From NCBI RefSeq assembly GCF_016756495.1, contig NZ_AP023243.1, positions 6,018,501 to 6,082,500 on the forward strand: 64,000 bases of DNA. Reading direction: 5' to 3'. The notes beneath the pieces were generated by a model, which did not search any database, was not told the origin of the DNA, and was given only the letters and a program-made list of their open reading frames with translations. Shown piece by piece: positions 44,795 to 53,987 of the stretch. The first letter of the stretch is position 1. Each line of letters opens with the position of its first letter. The stretch is from Mesorhizobium sp. 113-3-3 (GTDB lineage Bacteria; Pseudomonadota; Alphaproteobacteria; Rhizobiales; Rhizobiaceae). The translations under genes and the position numbers were made by a program.

Positions 44795-46437
44795 CAGTCA
44801 CCTCCCGCCAGATCGATGACACGCCGGACCTCGTCCATCGTGGTGACCTGCGATCGGGCAAGGCCGGTCGCGTGGGCCGACATCGGAACGAGGTCGTCCT
44901 CGGCGGCAACGCGGCCGATCTCCATTTCGCCGGCGCCCTGGTCGATGAGTTCGGCGATGCGCGGCGACACTTGCAGCATTTCATAGGTCACGGTGCGGCC
45001 GCTGTAGCCGGAGCCGTTGCAGGTGCGGCAGGCCGGGCCGGTCTGCTCCGCGCCCCGGCAGGTCGGGCAGATACGGCGCAACAGCCGCTGCGCGATGACG
45101 CCGCGGATCGTCGCGCCAAGCAGATAGCCATCGATGCCCATGTCGCGAAGGCGCGTCAGCGCGCCGGCGGCGCTGTTGGTGTGCAGCGTGGAGAACACGA
45201 GGTGGCCGGTGAGTGCCGCCTGGACCGCGACCTGCGCTGTCTCGCGGTCGCGGATTTCGCCGAGCAGGATGATGTCGGGATCCTGGCGCAGGATCGAGCG
45301 CAGCGCGGCGGCGAAGTCGAGGTCGATCGCCGGATTGACCTGCAACTGGGTGATGCCGGCCATGCGATATTCGACCGGATCCTCGACCGTGAAAATCTTG
45401 ACGTCCGGCCGCGAACGCTCGGCAAGGATCGAATAGAGCGTCGTCGTCTTGCCGCTGCCGGTCGGCCCGGTGATCAGCACGATGCCGTTGGCCGATTGCG
45501 ACATGGAGCGGATCTTGGCCTGCGCGGCGCCGTCGAAGCCGAGTTTCTCCAACTTCAGTTCGACGCCGGCGCGATCGAGAATGCGCAGCACGATGGCCTC
45601 GCCGTGAATGGACGGAATGACCGAGACGCGCAGGTCGACATCCCTGCCGCGCACGGCAATGCGCATGCGTCCGTCCTGCGGCAGGCGCCGTTCGGCGATG
45701 TTGAGGCGCGACAGGATCTTGATGCGGGTCGAGATGCCGGACAGCATCGCGATCGACGCGGTGTCGACGGTGGACAGCATACCATCATGCCTGAAGCGGA
45801 TGCGGACATGGTCCTCGAGCGGCTCGATGTGGATATCGGTGGCTCTCGCATCGACCGCCTTGTGGATGGTCTCGGCGACGAAGCGCACGATCGGCGCCTC
45901 ACGGGCAAAATCCTTCAAGCGCTCGAGGTCGTCGGGGCCGAAATCCAGGATTTCACCATTGCCGCCGCCATTGGAAACGGCAGCCAGCGCCGATTGCTCG
46001 ATGCGGTCGATGCATTCGGCGATCAGGCGCCTTGGCAAGATGCGCAGCGCCAGTGTCCGTTCATAGTGGAAGGCCAGCGCATCGATGGTGGCCGAGGAGA
46101 AAGGATCGGCCACGGCGACGACCAGCCGCTCGGCGTCCATCTGCAACGGCAGGATGGCGTTTTCCCGGAGATAGGCCAGCGGCACACTTGCCAGCATTTC
46201 GGGGCTGACCTGCTCGGGGATCTCGACCGGCGTCGGCGCTTCGAGATAGCGGCTGAGGCTGCTGGCCAGCTCCTGCTCGCCGATCAGCCCGAGTTCCGTC
46301 ATCACCGTATCGAACGGGTGTCCCGATGTTCGCGATGCCCCCAAGGCGCGTTGAGCGGCATGCGCGGTCAGCACTTTCTCGCCCTCGAGAAAGGCGAGAA
46401 ACGCCTCGATCCCCTTCGTCTGGGCGGAAGCGTTCAT
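44794..46437 (-). CDS. gspE: Type II secretion ATPase GspE
   Basis: 547-aa hexameric ATPase driving pseudopilus growth. The N1/N2 domain (LGLIGEQELASSLSRYLEAPT) is followed by the ATPase core with Walker A GPTGSGKT at 324-331, Asp box FTVEDPVEY, Walker B DIILLGEIRD and His box THLVFSTLHTN-like GHLVFSTLHTN. The four-Cys zinc element CPTCRG...CRTCNGSG near 458-475 is typical of GspE. It overlaps gspK and gspF by one to four bases. Confidence 0.97.
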   Translation of the reverse strand: MNASAQTKGIEAFLAFLEGEKVLTAHAAQRALGASRTSGHPFDTVMTELGLIGEQELASSLSRYLEAPTPVEIPEQVSPEMLASVPLAYLRENAILPLQMDAERLVVAVADPFSSATIDALAFHYERTLALRILPRRLIAECIDRIEQSALAAVSNGGGNGEILDFGPDDLERLKDFAREAPIVRFVAETIHKAVDARATDIHIEPLEDHVRIRFRHDGMLSTVDTASIAMLSGISTRIKILSRLNIAERRLPQDGRMRIAVRGRDVDLRVSVIPSIHGEAIVLRILDRAGVELKLEKLGFDGAAQAKIRSMSQSANGIVLITGPTGSGKTTTLYSILAERSRPDVKIFTVEDPVEYRMAGITQLQVNPAIDLDFAAALRSILRQDPDIILLGEIRDRETAQVAVQAALTGHLVFSTLHTNSAAGALTRLRDMGIDGYLLGATIRGVIAQRLLRRICPTCRGAEQTGPACRTCNGSGYSGRTVTYEMLQVSPRIAELIDQGAGEMEIGRVAAEDDLVPMSAHATGLARSQVTTMDEVRRVIDLAGGD

Positions 46438-47354
46438 GAGTTCAAACCCCTAAGGATCCGCGCCGCCTCGGTGCCGAAAAGCACCTCGCAGTCGGCGGTG
46501 CCGGCGACTGGCGGCAATGCCCCGGCTTCGGCGGCCGGGCTGCGGGAGACGCGGGAGAATGCCGCGCCTGTCGGCGATTTTTCGATGATGAACCCGGCCT
46601 CGCCCGCAATCCCGGAGCTGTCCCGTCTCACCACCACGTCGACCGTGTAGGCAGACGCATCGGCCAGCGCCTGAACGACCGAAGCGCTGGAGCCGCTCGC
46701 AAGGGCGGCGCGAAGACGGCTTGGCGCGCGATCGGCGCTGACCGTGCCACGCTTCGAGTTAACCGTGAAAACGCCATTCAAGGTCCGCAGCGGTATCGAC
46801 GCAAGTGCCGGAAATTCCTGCAGCTCGGACACGGATTCGAATGGCGCCTGCTTGTCTTCGGCTGGCCCGACGGCGCTTCTCGATGGCGGCAGGCCGACGA
46901 ACAATTTGGCGCTGTCGCGAAACCGGATCGTGGCCTTCGCCAGCTCCTCCGATGTCTGCTGCTCGAAGCCGAGCGCCGCGAAGCCAAGCTCCAGCAGGCT
47001 GTCATCCGCGGCATTGAGATCGATCAGCCCGCCATGATCCTGGACGCGCACAGCGAAGCTCAACTCTCCCGACCGGCATGATGCCGGCGTGGAATCCAGC
47101 GGAACCTTTTGCCCGCCGGAGGCGCCGGTCAAAGTGCTCGCGACCACATTGCCGAGGCCTTCGGCAAGCAGCGACAGGCGCTCCTGTTCGACCTCGCTGT
47201 TGGCGATCATCAGCCGTGTTTTGGCCGTCACGGCAAAGGGGACGACGATCGCCGAGACGATCAGCATGAATACCAGCACGGCGACCAGCGAAAAGCCGCT
47301 ACGGGCGCCTTCGTCCGCTGCATTTGCGCTGTCATGGAGGGCGCGGTCGCTCAT
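46434..47354 (-). CDS. gspK: Minor pseudopilin GspK
   Basis: 306-aa pseudopilin. The leader ends SG before FSLVAVLVFMLIVSAIVVPFAV. It lacks Glu5 (Ala in its place), the known hallmark of GspK at the pseudopilus tip. The large domain has helix-hairpin-like LIDLNAADDSLLELGFAALGF and SVSELQEFPALASIPLRTLNGVFTVNSKRGTVSADRAP. Overlaps gspN and gspE by 4 nt. Confidence 0.92.
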   Translation of the reverse strand: MSDRALHDSANAADEGARSGFSLVAVLVFMLIVSAIVVPFAVTAKTRLMIANSEVEQERLSLLAEGLGNVVASTLTGASGGQKVPLDSTPASCRSGELSFAVRVQDHGGLIDLNAADDSLLELGFAALGFEQQTSEELAKATIRFRDSAKLFVGLPPSRSAVGPAEDKQAPFESVSELQEFPALASIPLRTLNGVFTVNSKRGTVSADRAPSRLRAALASGSSASVVQALADASAYTVDVVVRRDSSGIAGEAGFIIEKSPTGAAFSRVSRSPAAEAGALPPVAGTADCEVLFGTEAARILRGLNS

Positions 47355-47908
47355 AGTTCCGGCGCATTCGGGGTTGGCGCAACATTTTTCCAGGGCGGAT
47401 AAAGCGGGATGCGCGCCACCTTGCCGTCCCGCTCCAGCACGGCCTGATCCTTGTCGATCGCCGACACCGTCCAGCCGTCGACGGTCTCGCCATTGCCATA
47501 CCAGACCGCGGTTCCGCTGCCGGCGACGCGCAGCAGGGCCTTTGCCGCACCACCGTGAATGGCGATGCCCAGCAGCGATGGCGCGACGGCCGGCGCGGCT
47601 TCGGGTGGTGGCGGCGCCGGCGGCTGCTCGACCGGGGCGACGGCAACCTCGACGGGCGGCGGTGGCGCGACCGGCGGGGGCACGAATTTCCGGCGTGTCG
47701 GCGTGAACAGCGGGCGCTGGAACGTCTCGCTGAAATCGCCGGCCTCGGGAAACTGCAGCGATCCCGCCACTGAAGTCGGCCCGCCGTCATGCCCCTTGCC
47801 GGAGGCGACGGGCGTAATGTCGACGGGCGTATCGTAGAGCGCCACATTGACCAGAGCGAGGGCGGCGATCACGGCTGCAATCGCGAGGCCCGCGAATTTC
47901 CCGGTCAT
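47351..47908 (-). CDS. gspN: Type II secretion protein GspN/GspC-like
   Basis: 185-aa bitopic protein with one N-terminal helix (FAGLAIAAVIAALALVNVALY), a FQRPLFTPTRRKF motif and a proline-rich linker (PPPVAPPPPVEVAVAPVEQPP). The homology-region-like domain is LLGIAIHGGAAKALLRVAGSGTAVWYGNGETVDGWTVSAIDKDQAVLERDGKVARIPLYP. This suits the GspC/GspN role of linking the inner-membrane platform to the secretin. No PDZ domain follows. No other GspC candidate is present, so it probably takes that role. Confidence 0.8.
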   Translation of the reverse strand: MTGKFAGLAIAAVIAALALVNVALYDTPVDITPVASGKGHDGGPTSVAGSLQFPEAGDFSETFQRPLFTPTRRKFVPPPVAPPPPVEVAVAPVEQPPAPPPPEAAPAVAPSLLGIAIHGGAAKALLRVAGSGTAVWYGNGETVDGWTVSAIDKDQAVLERDGKVARIPLYPPWKNVAPTPNAPEL

Positions 47909-48498
47909 GGCTTGACCCCGGCGGGCGCCATCTGCGTCTGCAACGGCCCGTAGAACAGGATCTCGGCGAAAAGCTCGGGGTCGCCGGTCCGTCCCGCGGC
48001 GGGTCCGACATTGGTGGTGCGCAAGGTGGCCTCGCGGATGAACAGCACCGGCAGCGACGTCTCGATGGCGAGAATGGCGTTGTGAATGCCTTCCAGCGGC
48101 CCCGAGAGGTTGGCCCGCAGCCCGATGAAATCGACGCCGGCTTCGCTGAGCATCGGTGCATTGCCGGCCGACAGCACGCTCACCCCATTGGCGGCGGCAA
48201 TCGCGTTCAGCCGGGTCTGCAACCCGCCGCGGATGACCGCCTCGCTGCCGCCGGTGAGAAATTCGGGGTTGGCCGCCGCTTCCGGACTGGCTGATGTGTC
48301 GAGGCGCTTTGCCAGGGCGGCCACGCTCTGCAATTGGCCGAGAAGCTCGCGCTTTTCCTCGATCCCGGCCTGCGCGGAGGCGACGCTGTCGAACGCCGCG
48401 AACACCACCCAGGCAAGCACGCAGGCGGTGACCGCGGCGATCGCCAGCGCGATCAGGCGGCGGATCGTCGGCCTCGTGTTGAGGATGGCGGAGAGCAT
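47905..48498 (-). CDS. gspM: Type II secretion protein GspM
   Basis: 197-aa protein with one N-terminal membrane helix (LIALAIAAVTACVLAWVVFAAF), a short coiled coil (AQAGIEEKRELLGQLQSVAALAKRL) and a ferredoxin-like domain (LQTRLNAIAAANGVSVLSAGN, IGLRANLSGPLEGIHNAILAIETSLPVLFIREATLRT). It fits the GspM/PilO-like partner of GspL. It starts 2 nt after gspL. Confidence 0.85.
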   Translation of the reverse strand: MLSAILNTRPTIRRLIALAIAAVTACVLAWVVFAAFDSVASAQAGIEEKRELLGQLQSVAALAKRLDTSASPEAAANPEFLTGGSEAVIRGGLQTRLNAIAAANGVSVLSAGNAPMLSEAGVDFIGLRANLSGPLEGIHNAILAIETSLPVLFIREATLRTTNVGPAAGRTGDPELFAEILFYGPLQTQMAPAGVKP

Positions 48499-48500
48499 CG

Positions 48501-49550
48501 TCAGAGCGCTCCTATCTTTGCCGAAATGGTGAAGTGCTCGCCGTCCTGACCGGGAACCTTGACCACAGGCGAGGCGAATTCAGGCGCCGAAAACAGCGGC
48601 GAGGCGTCGATGGGCTGGATCAGTTCGGCGGCCGAGGTGGAAAAGCCTGATATGGTCAGGTCGTCACCCTTGGCCGAGAGATCGGTCAGCCAGGCGGTGT
48701 CGGGCAGCAGATGTGTCAGCTCGGCCCAGACGCGCACCAGCGACGCCGTCGTCTTCTTTTCCTCACGGATCTTTTCGATCCGCTCGATGCCGGCCTGGCG
48801 CTTCTGCAGCGAGGTGCGCGCCGCCTTGGCCAGCACCTGCGCATCGGCGATCTGCGTGTCCAGTTCGGCCTCGGCCTGCCAGGCGCGCCAATGCGCATGC
48901 GCGAAGGTCACCAGCACGGCGCCGGCCAGCACCGACAGGGCCACAATCCAGGCGGTCCGGGCACGCCGGTCACGCGGCGTCGGCGGCCAGATGGCGGCGA
49001 GGCTAAGCGGGTCGGCGCGCAGCGTTCCGGCCGGCCGCGCCAGCGACAGGCAGCGGACCGACCCGCCGGCCCGGTGGACCGCCTCCAGCACGGCGGCAAG
49101 CGTCTTGGCCTTGACGACATGGTAGGCGCTGTCCTGTTCGGCCGTCGCGGCGAAGACGACATGCACCTGCGCCGGGTCGATCGGCGTCGCGGCCAGAAGG
49201 TCGAGTTCGGCCATGTCGCGCGCCTGCCGAACCGGCAGACGCCGCGCCGCGAGCTGCCGGGTCAGGAACAGGCCGGGCTGGACCGCGATATCGAAGCTCG
49301 GCCGCCGGCGCCGGGACCCGCCCTGCAGCAGCGCCAGGATCTCGTCGGAGGAAGCCGTCAGCGCCAGCGGGATCGACTGGAATTCCGGCGCCTTGGCCTC
49401 GCGCACGCGAATGCCGTCATCCGCCAGGCTGACGATCCAGTCGGCGGTCGAAGCTTGCTCTTTCCTGGGAACAACCCGCGTCCAGACCCCTCGCAGCTCA
49501 TCGAGCCACCAGTCGAAGAAATCCAGAACCTGCGCGTTGAGTGTCGCCAC
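48501..49550 (-). CDS. gspL: Type II secretion protein GspL
   Basis: About 349 aa. The N-terminal cytoplasmic actin-like region is short (DWIVSLADDGIRVREAK, RQARDMAELDLLAATPIDPAQVHVVF); then a membrane helix (TAWIVALSVLAGAVLVTFAHAHW), a coiled coil and a PilN-like periplasmic domain (VRVWAELTHLLPDTAWLTDLSAKGDDLTISGFSTSAAELI). The start is uncertain: GTG at 49550 with GGGTGG upstream is preferred here; TTG at 49583 is the other choice. It is the first gene of the minus-strand T2SS operon. Confidence 0.82.
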   Translation of the reverse strand: MATLNAQVLDFFDWWLDELRGVWTRVVPRKEQASTADWIVSLADDGIRVREAKAPEFQSIPLALTASSDEILALLQGGSRRRRPSFDIAVQPGLFLTRQLAARRLPVRQARDMAELDLLAATPIDPAQVHVVFAATAEQDSAYHVVKAKTLAAVLEAVHRAGGSVRCLSLARPAGTLRADPLSLAAIWPPTPRDRRARTAWIVALSVLAGAVLVTFAHAHWRAWQAEAELDTQIADAQVLAKAARTSLQKRQAGIERIEKIREEKKTTASLVRVWAELTHLLPDTAWLTDLSAKGDDLTISGFSTSAAELIQPIDASPLFSAPEFASPVVKVPGQDGEHFTISAKIGAL

Positions 49551-49797
49551 AATCAACCACCCGCCACCCCGGCTGATTCTCAACCAGGGTTTTCAGGGAA
49601 AGACTACTACAGATGCTGGTGTGATGCGGATATTTGCGAAGGCGCGGGAGAGGGATTAGCCACAGCTTTTGTGGGAGAGCCAGGAGATAGCGAGAACTAC
49701 GCCTCTCGAACGACCCGAAGGCGGCAAGCCGACGGCGCGGACCAAGGTCAGTTTTCGCTCCGGCATGCAGCAACCCGGCTGACCTTGCGCCATTCAG

Positions 49798-50925
49798 TCA
49801 GAGCGAGTCGTAAACGGCGTCGATCAACACTTTGCGGCGTGGGTCCATGTCGTCAAAGCCCAGCATGCGGTTGGTGACGTAGCCAAAACCGACGCCGGCA
49901 TCGGGATCGGCGAAACCGATGGCGCCGCCCCAGCCGGTGTGACCGAAGGTTTGCGGCGACGCGCGGCCGGCATAGATCGGATCCTCCATCTGATAGCCGG
50001 CAGCGAAGGCCGTTGGAACCGCGAAGCTGTCATCCATGCCGCGAAAGCGCGGACGCGTTGCTTCCCCGATCGCCGCGCTGCCGATCAGAGCCTTGCCCTC
50101 CCAGACACCGCCGGCCGCCATCATGCCGTAGATGCGTGCCAGTGCGTGCGCCGCCGACTGACCATTGCCGCCCGGCACCTCGGCTGCGCGCCAGACGCGG
50201 TCGTTGGGGGCCAATGCACGAGGTGCTGGATTGTCGCTTGCATGGGGAAATGGCGAGGCGCGGACAAAGTCGACCCAGTCCGAGGCGCCAGGGCCTTCGA
50301 TCATCTCGGCGACCCTGGAATCCTCGCTGTCCGGCAGACCGACATGAAAATCGGCTCCAAGCGGGCCAGCGATCTCTTCGGCGATGAAGCGGCCGATGCT
50401 TCGCCCGTCGACGCGGCGCAACACCTCGCCGGCAAGATGGCCATAGGTAAGGGCGTGATAGATGCAGCGGCTGCCGGGCTCCCAGAGTGGCGACATGGCC
50501 GCGAGCGCGTCGACTAAGGGCGTCCACGCGAACATGCCCGCTTCGTCCATCGGCACGGCAAGACCATTCAGCCCGGCCTGGTGCGACATCACCTGGTCGA
50601 GCCTGATGTGTTGCTTGCCGCCAGCCGCGAATTCCGGCCAGTAGCGGGCAATGGGTGCGGCGTAATCCAGTTTGCCGCGCTCCACCATCATGGCGATCGC
50701 CAGCGCCACGACGCCCTTGGTGCAGGACCAGACATTGATCAGCGTGTCCTGCCGCCACGGACGGGTGCGCGCGGCATCCGCATGACCGCCCCACAGGTCC
50801 ACGACAGTCCTGCCGTGGACGACGACGGACACGCCACCGCCATGTTCCAGCCCTTGGGCGAAACACTCGGCGAAAGCCTGGCGCACGGCGGCAAAGCGCG
50901 GATCGCAGATACCATCTATGTTCAT
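49798..50925 (-). CDS. Serine hydrolase, beta-lactamase/EstB family
   Basis: 375-aa class C beta-lactamase-fold esterase or peptidase. The SxxK motif is Ser67-Cys-Thr-Lys70 (NVWSCTKGV), the Tyr motif is Tyr156 (IYHALTYGH), and HTGWGG near residue 330 takes the place of KTG. There is no signal peptide, so it is not a typical secreted beta-lactamase; EstB-type carboxylesterases are the closest known group. It lies 100 nt downstream of the proline-racemase-family gene in the same orientation and may be cotranscribed. Confidence 0.9.
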   Translation of the reverse strand: MNIDGICDPRFAAVRQAFAECFAQGLEHGGGVSVVVHGRTVVDLWGGHADAARTRPWRQDTLINVWSCTKGVVALAIAMMVERGKLDYAAPIARYWPEFAAGGKQHIRLDQVMSHQAGLNGLAVPMDEAGMFAWTPLVDALAAMSPLWEPGSRCIYHALTYGHLAGEVLRRVDGRSIGRFIAEEIAGPLGADFHVGLPDSEDSRVAEMIEGPGASDWVDFVRASPFPHASDNPAPRALAPNDRVWRAAEVPGGNGQSAAHALARIYGMMAAGGVWEGKALIGSAAIGEATRPRFRGMDDSFAVPTAFAAGYQMEDPIYAGRASPQTFGHTGWGGAIGFADPDAGVGFGYVTNRMLGFDDMDPRRKVLIDAVYDSL

Positions 50926-51024
50926 GGATGAAATTCCTACCAGATGCGGACGCGACGTATGCCGCCGTTGAGCCCATTCTGGCTCGGCGGGAACCCACCA
51001 GTCCAGCGAATTGCCGGCTCCGGC

Positions 51025-52065
51025 CTACTGCTTCACCGAGGTGGAAGTGCCCCAGGTATCCGACAGCACGTAGCCCTGGGGATAGGGATCGGTCGGATCG
51101 AGATAGTAGCTGTGCTCGCCGGTGATCCATGCCCGGCCGGTGATCTCCGGAACGATCGCCTTGCGCCCGGCAATTTCCGTCAGTTCCACGGTCCTGCCGG
51201 TGAAGCGCGAGCCGATGATCGATTCATGGATCAACACGTCGCCAACGCCCATCATGCCGCGCGCCTGCAGCACGGCCATGCGGGCCGATGTGCCGGTTCC
51301 GGTCGGGCTGCGGTCGGAGCGTCCCGGCGAAACGATGCAGGTGTTGCGCGTGACATTGCCCGGCCCCTGGAACGGCATGGCGAACTGAACGATCGACACG
51401 CCGCGCACATGGTCGAATTGCGGATGGACGACATCGAGCTGTTCGCGCGCGGCCCGCCTGATCTTCTCGCCGGCCACTGCCAGCTCGCGCGCCTCGTCGG
51501 GGGCGACCGAGAAGCCGAGCGCCTTGGCATCGACAATAGCGTAGAACATGCCGCCATAGGCGATGTCGACGATCAGCGTTCCAAGCCCTTCAACCTCGAT
51601 TTTGGCATCGAGGCGGTCAACAAAGGCCGGCGCGTTGCGCAGCGTGATCGAGACGCATTTGCCGTCACGGCACTCGGCGCGCACCTCGATGACGCCACCC
51701 GGCATGTCGAGCTTGAAGCGCGTCTCGGGCTCCTGCATCGGTACCATGCCGGTCTCCAGCAGCACCGTAGCGACGCAGATCGTGTTGGACCCGGACATCG
51801 GCGGGTACTCGGTCGGCTCCATGATGATGGCGCCGGCGGCGCAGTCCTCGCGCGTCGATGGGACGAGCAGGTTGACGTGGCGCGCGACGCTGCCGCGCGG
51901 CTCGCAGATCAGCATGCGCCTGATATGGTCGTGATCGCGCTCCATCGTGATCATCTTGTCCATCATCGTGCGGCCCGCCGGCGGCAGCACGCCGCCGATG
52001 ATGACGTCGCCGACCTCGCCTTCGGCATGGCAGCCGACGACACGAATGCTGGTTTTGCTGCGCAT
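51025..52065 (-). CDS. Proline racemase family enzyme (trans-3-hydroxyproline dehydratase-like)
   Basis: 346-aa member of the proline racemase superfamily. The two positions that are both Cys in racemases are Ser91 (PPMSGSNTIC) and Thr255 (DRSPTGTGTSA). Thr at the second position is typical of trans-3-hydroxy-L-proline dehydratases; Ser at the first is seen in some hydroxyproline epimerases. The Ser/Thr pair therefore points to a dehydratase-type reaction, but its chemistry is not certain. It is divergent from a DHDPS-family aldolase, as in hydroxyproline catabolic loci. Confidence 0.85.
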   Translation of the reverse strand: MRSKTSIRVVGCHAEGEVGDVIIGGVLPPAGRTMMDKMITMERDHDHIRRMLICEPRGSVARHVNLLVPSTREDCAAGAIIMEPTEYPPMSGSNTICVATVLLETGMVPMQEPETRFKLDMPGGVIEVRAECRDGKCVSITLRNAPAFVDRLDAKIEVEGLGTLIVDIAYGGMFYAIVDAKALGFSVAPDEARELAVAGEKIRRAAREQLDVVHPQFDHVRGVSIVQFAMPFQGPGNVTRNTCIVSPGRSDRSPTGTGTSARMAVLQARGMMGVGDVLIHESIIGSRFTGRTVELTEIAGRKAIVPEITGRAWITGEHSYYLDPTDPYPQGYVLSDTWGTSTSVKQ

Positions 52066-52173
52066 TGCTGTTCCTGCGTTGGTCCCTGGCGGCCACGACT
52101 ATTTTGCTTGGCAAGCCGTGCCGCTTCGGGACAAACTGATCAATCCGCGTGCCAGCCTCAAGGAGAATCCGTG

Positions 52174-53136
52174 ATGACCCCTAATGTTTTTTCCGGCTGC
52201 ATGCCGGCGTTGATGACCCCATGCACGCAGGACCGCAAGCCCGACTTCGACGCGCTGGTGCGCAAGGGACGCGAACTGATCGCGGCCGGCATGTCGGCCG
52301 TCGTCTATTGCGGCTCGATGGGCGACTGGCCGCTCTTGACCGACGAGCAGCGCATGGAAGGCGTCGAACGCCTGGTGAAGGGCGGCGTGCCGGTGATCGT
52401 CGGGACCGGCGCGGTCAACACCGCCAAGGCCGTGGCGCATGCGGCGCACGCCCAGAAGGTCGGCGCCCGAGGCCTGATGGTGATCCCGCGTGTTCTTTCG
52501 CGCGGGCCCTCGGTGACGGCGCAGCGCCACCATTTCAAGGCAATTCTTGCCGCCGCGCCCGATCTGCCGGCGGTCATCTACAACAGTCCCTATTACGGCT
52601 TCGCCACACGGGCTGACCTGTTCTTCGCGCTGCGGGCCGAACATCCGAACCTGGTCGGCTTCAAGGAGTTCGGCGGACCGTCGGATCTGCGCTACGCAGC
52701 GGAAAACATCACCAGCCGCGACGATGAGGTGGCGCTGATGATCGGCGTCGACACCGCCGTCTTCCACGGTTTCGTCAATTGCGGCGCGTCCGGCGCCATC
52801 ACCGGCATCGGCAACGTCTTGCCGAAGGAGGTGCTGCACCTCGTGGGCTTGAGCCAGGCGGCGGCCAAGGGCGACGTCGAGGCCCGCCAGCGCGCGCTGG
52901 AACTGGACGCCGCGCTCGCCGTGCTGTCGTCCTTCGACGAAGGCCCCGACCTTGTGCTCTATTTCAAGCACATGATGGTGCTGAAAGGCGCTCCCGAATA
53001 CGAGCTGCACTTCAACGAGACGGATGCCCTGACCGACAGCCAGCGCGGCTACGCCGAGGCTCAGCTCAAATTGTTCGACAGCTGGTATGCCCAGTGGTCG
53101 AGGCAACCCGGCGTGATTGCAAGGTCTGCCGCCTGA
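52174..53136 (+). CDS. Dihydrodipicolinate synthase/aldolase family protein
   Basis: 320-aa class I aldolase fold. The Schiff-base Lys is Lys164 (VGFKEFGG) and the conserved Tyr is Tyr136 (VIYNSPYYG). MPALMTPCTQDRKPDFDALV and VVYCGSMGDWPLLTDEQRMEG replace the DapA GTTGE loop, so it is not DapA. In hydroxyproline pathways such proteins act as pyrroline-4-hydroxy-2-carboxylate deaminases, which fits the neighbour. The ATG at 52174 has AGGAGAATCC upstream; the frame is open much further back, antisense to the racemase gene. Confidence 0.88.
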   Translation: MTPNVFSGCMPALMTPCTQDRKPDFDALVRKGRELIAAGMSAVVYCGSMGDWPLLTDEQRMEGVERLVKGGVPVIVGTGAVNTAKAVAHAAHAQKVGARGLMVIPRVLSRGPSVTAQRHHFKAILAAAPDLPAVIYNSPYYGFATRADLFFALRAEHPNLVGFKEFGGPSDLRYAAENITSRDDEVALMIGVDTAVFHGFVNCGASGAITGIGNVLPKEVLHLVGLSQAAAKGDVEARQRALELDAALAVLSSFDEGPDLVLYFKHMMVLKGAPEYELHFNETDALTDSQRGYAEAQLKLFDSWYAQWSRQPGVIARSAA

Positions 53137-53145
53137 CCCGGCAAG

Positions 53146-53181
53146 TGCGACCAGGCGGCTATGATACGGCCGCTGGTCGCA
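53146..53181. terminator. Hairpin between converging genes
   Basis: Arms TGCGACCAG (53146-53154) and CTGGTCGCA (53173-53181), with further pairing CGGC/GCCG toward the loop. No T-run follows, so termination strength is uncertain. It sits between the aldolase gene and the pyridoxal dehydrogenase gene. Confidence 0.5.
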
Positions 53182-53202
53182 TTGTAGGTGCGGCTATCTA
53201 GA

Positions 53203-53961
<759 letters not shown>

Positions 53962-53987
53962 TCAATCCGTGATCTGGTGATGTCGGT

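Noticed and set aside
44872..46650. A 592-codon open frame on the plus strand
   Set aside because: Antisense to gspE and gspK; composition is that of a shadow frame and it has no recognisable motif.
49798..50925. Beta-lactamase resistance gene
   Set aside because: No signal peptide, and HTG instead of KTG; an EstB-like esterase is more likely.
52174..53136. dapA (lysine biosynthesis)
   Set aside because: The DapA substrate loop is replaced (VVYCGSMGDWP) and the gene is divergent from a proline-racemase-family gene, pointing to catabolism.
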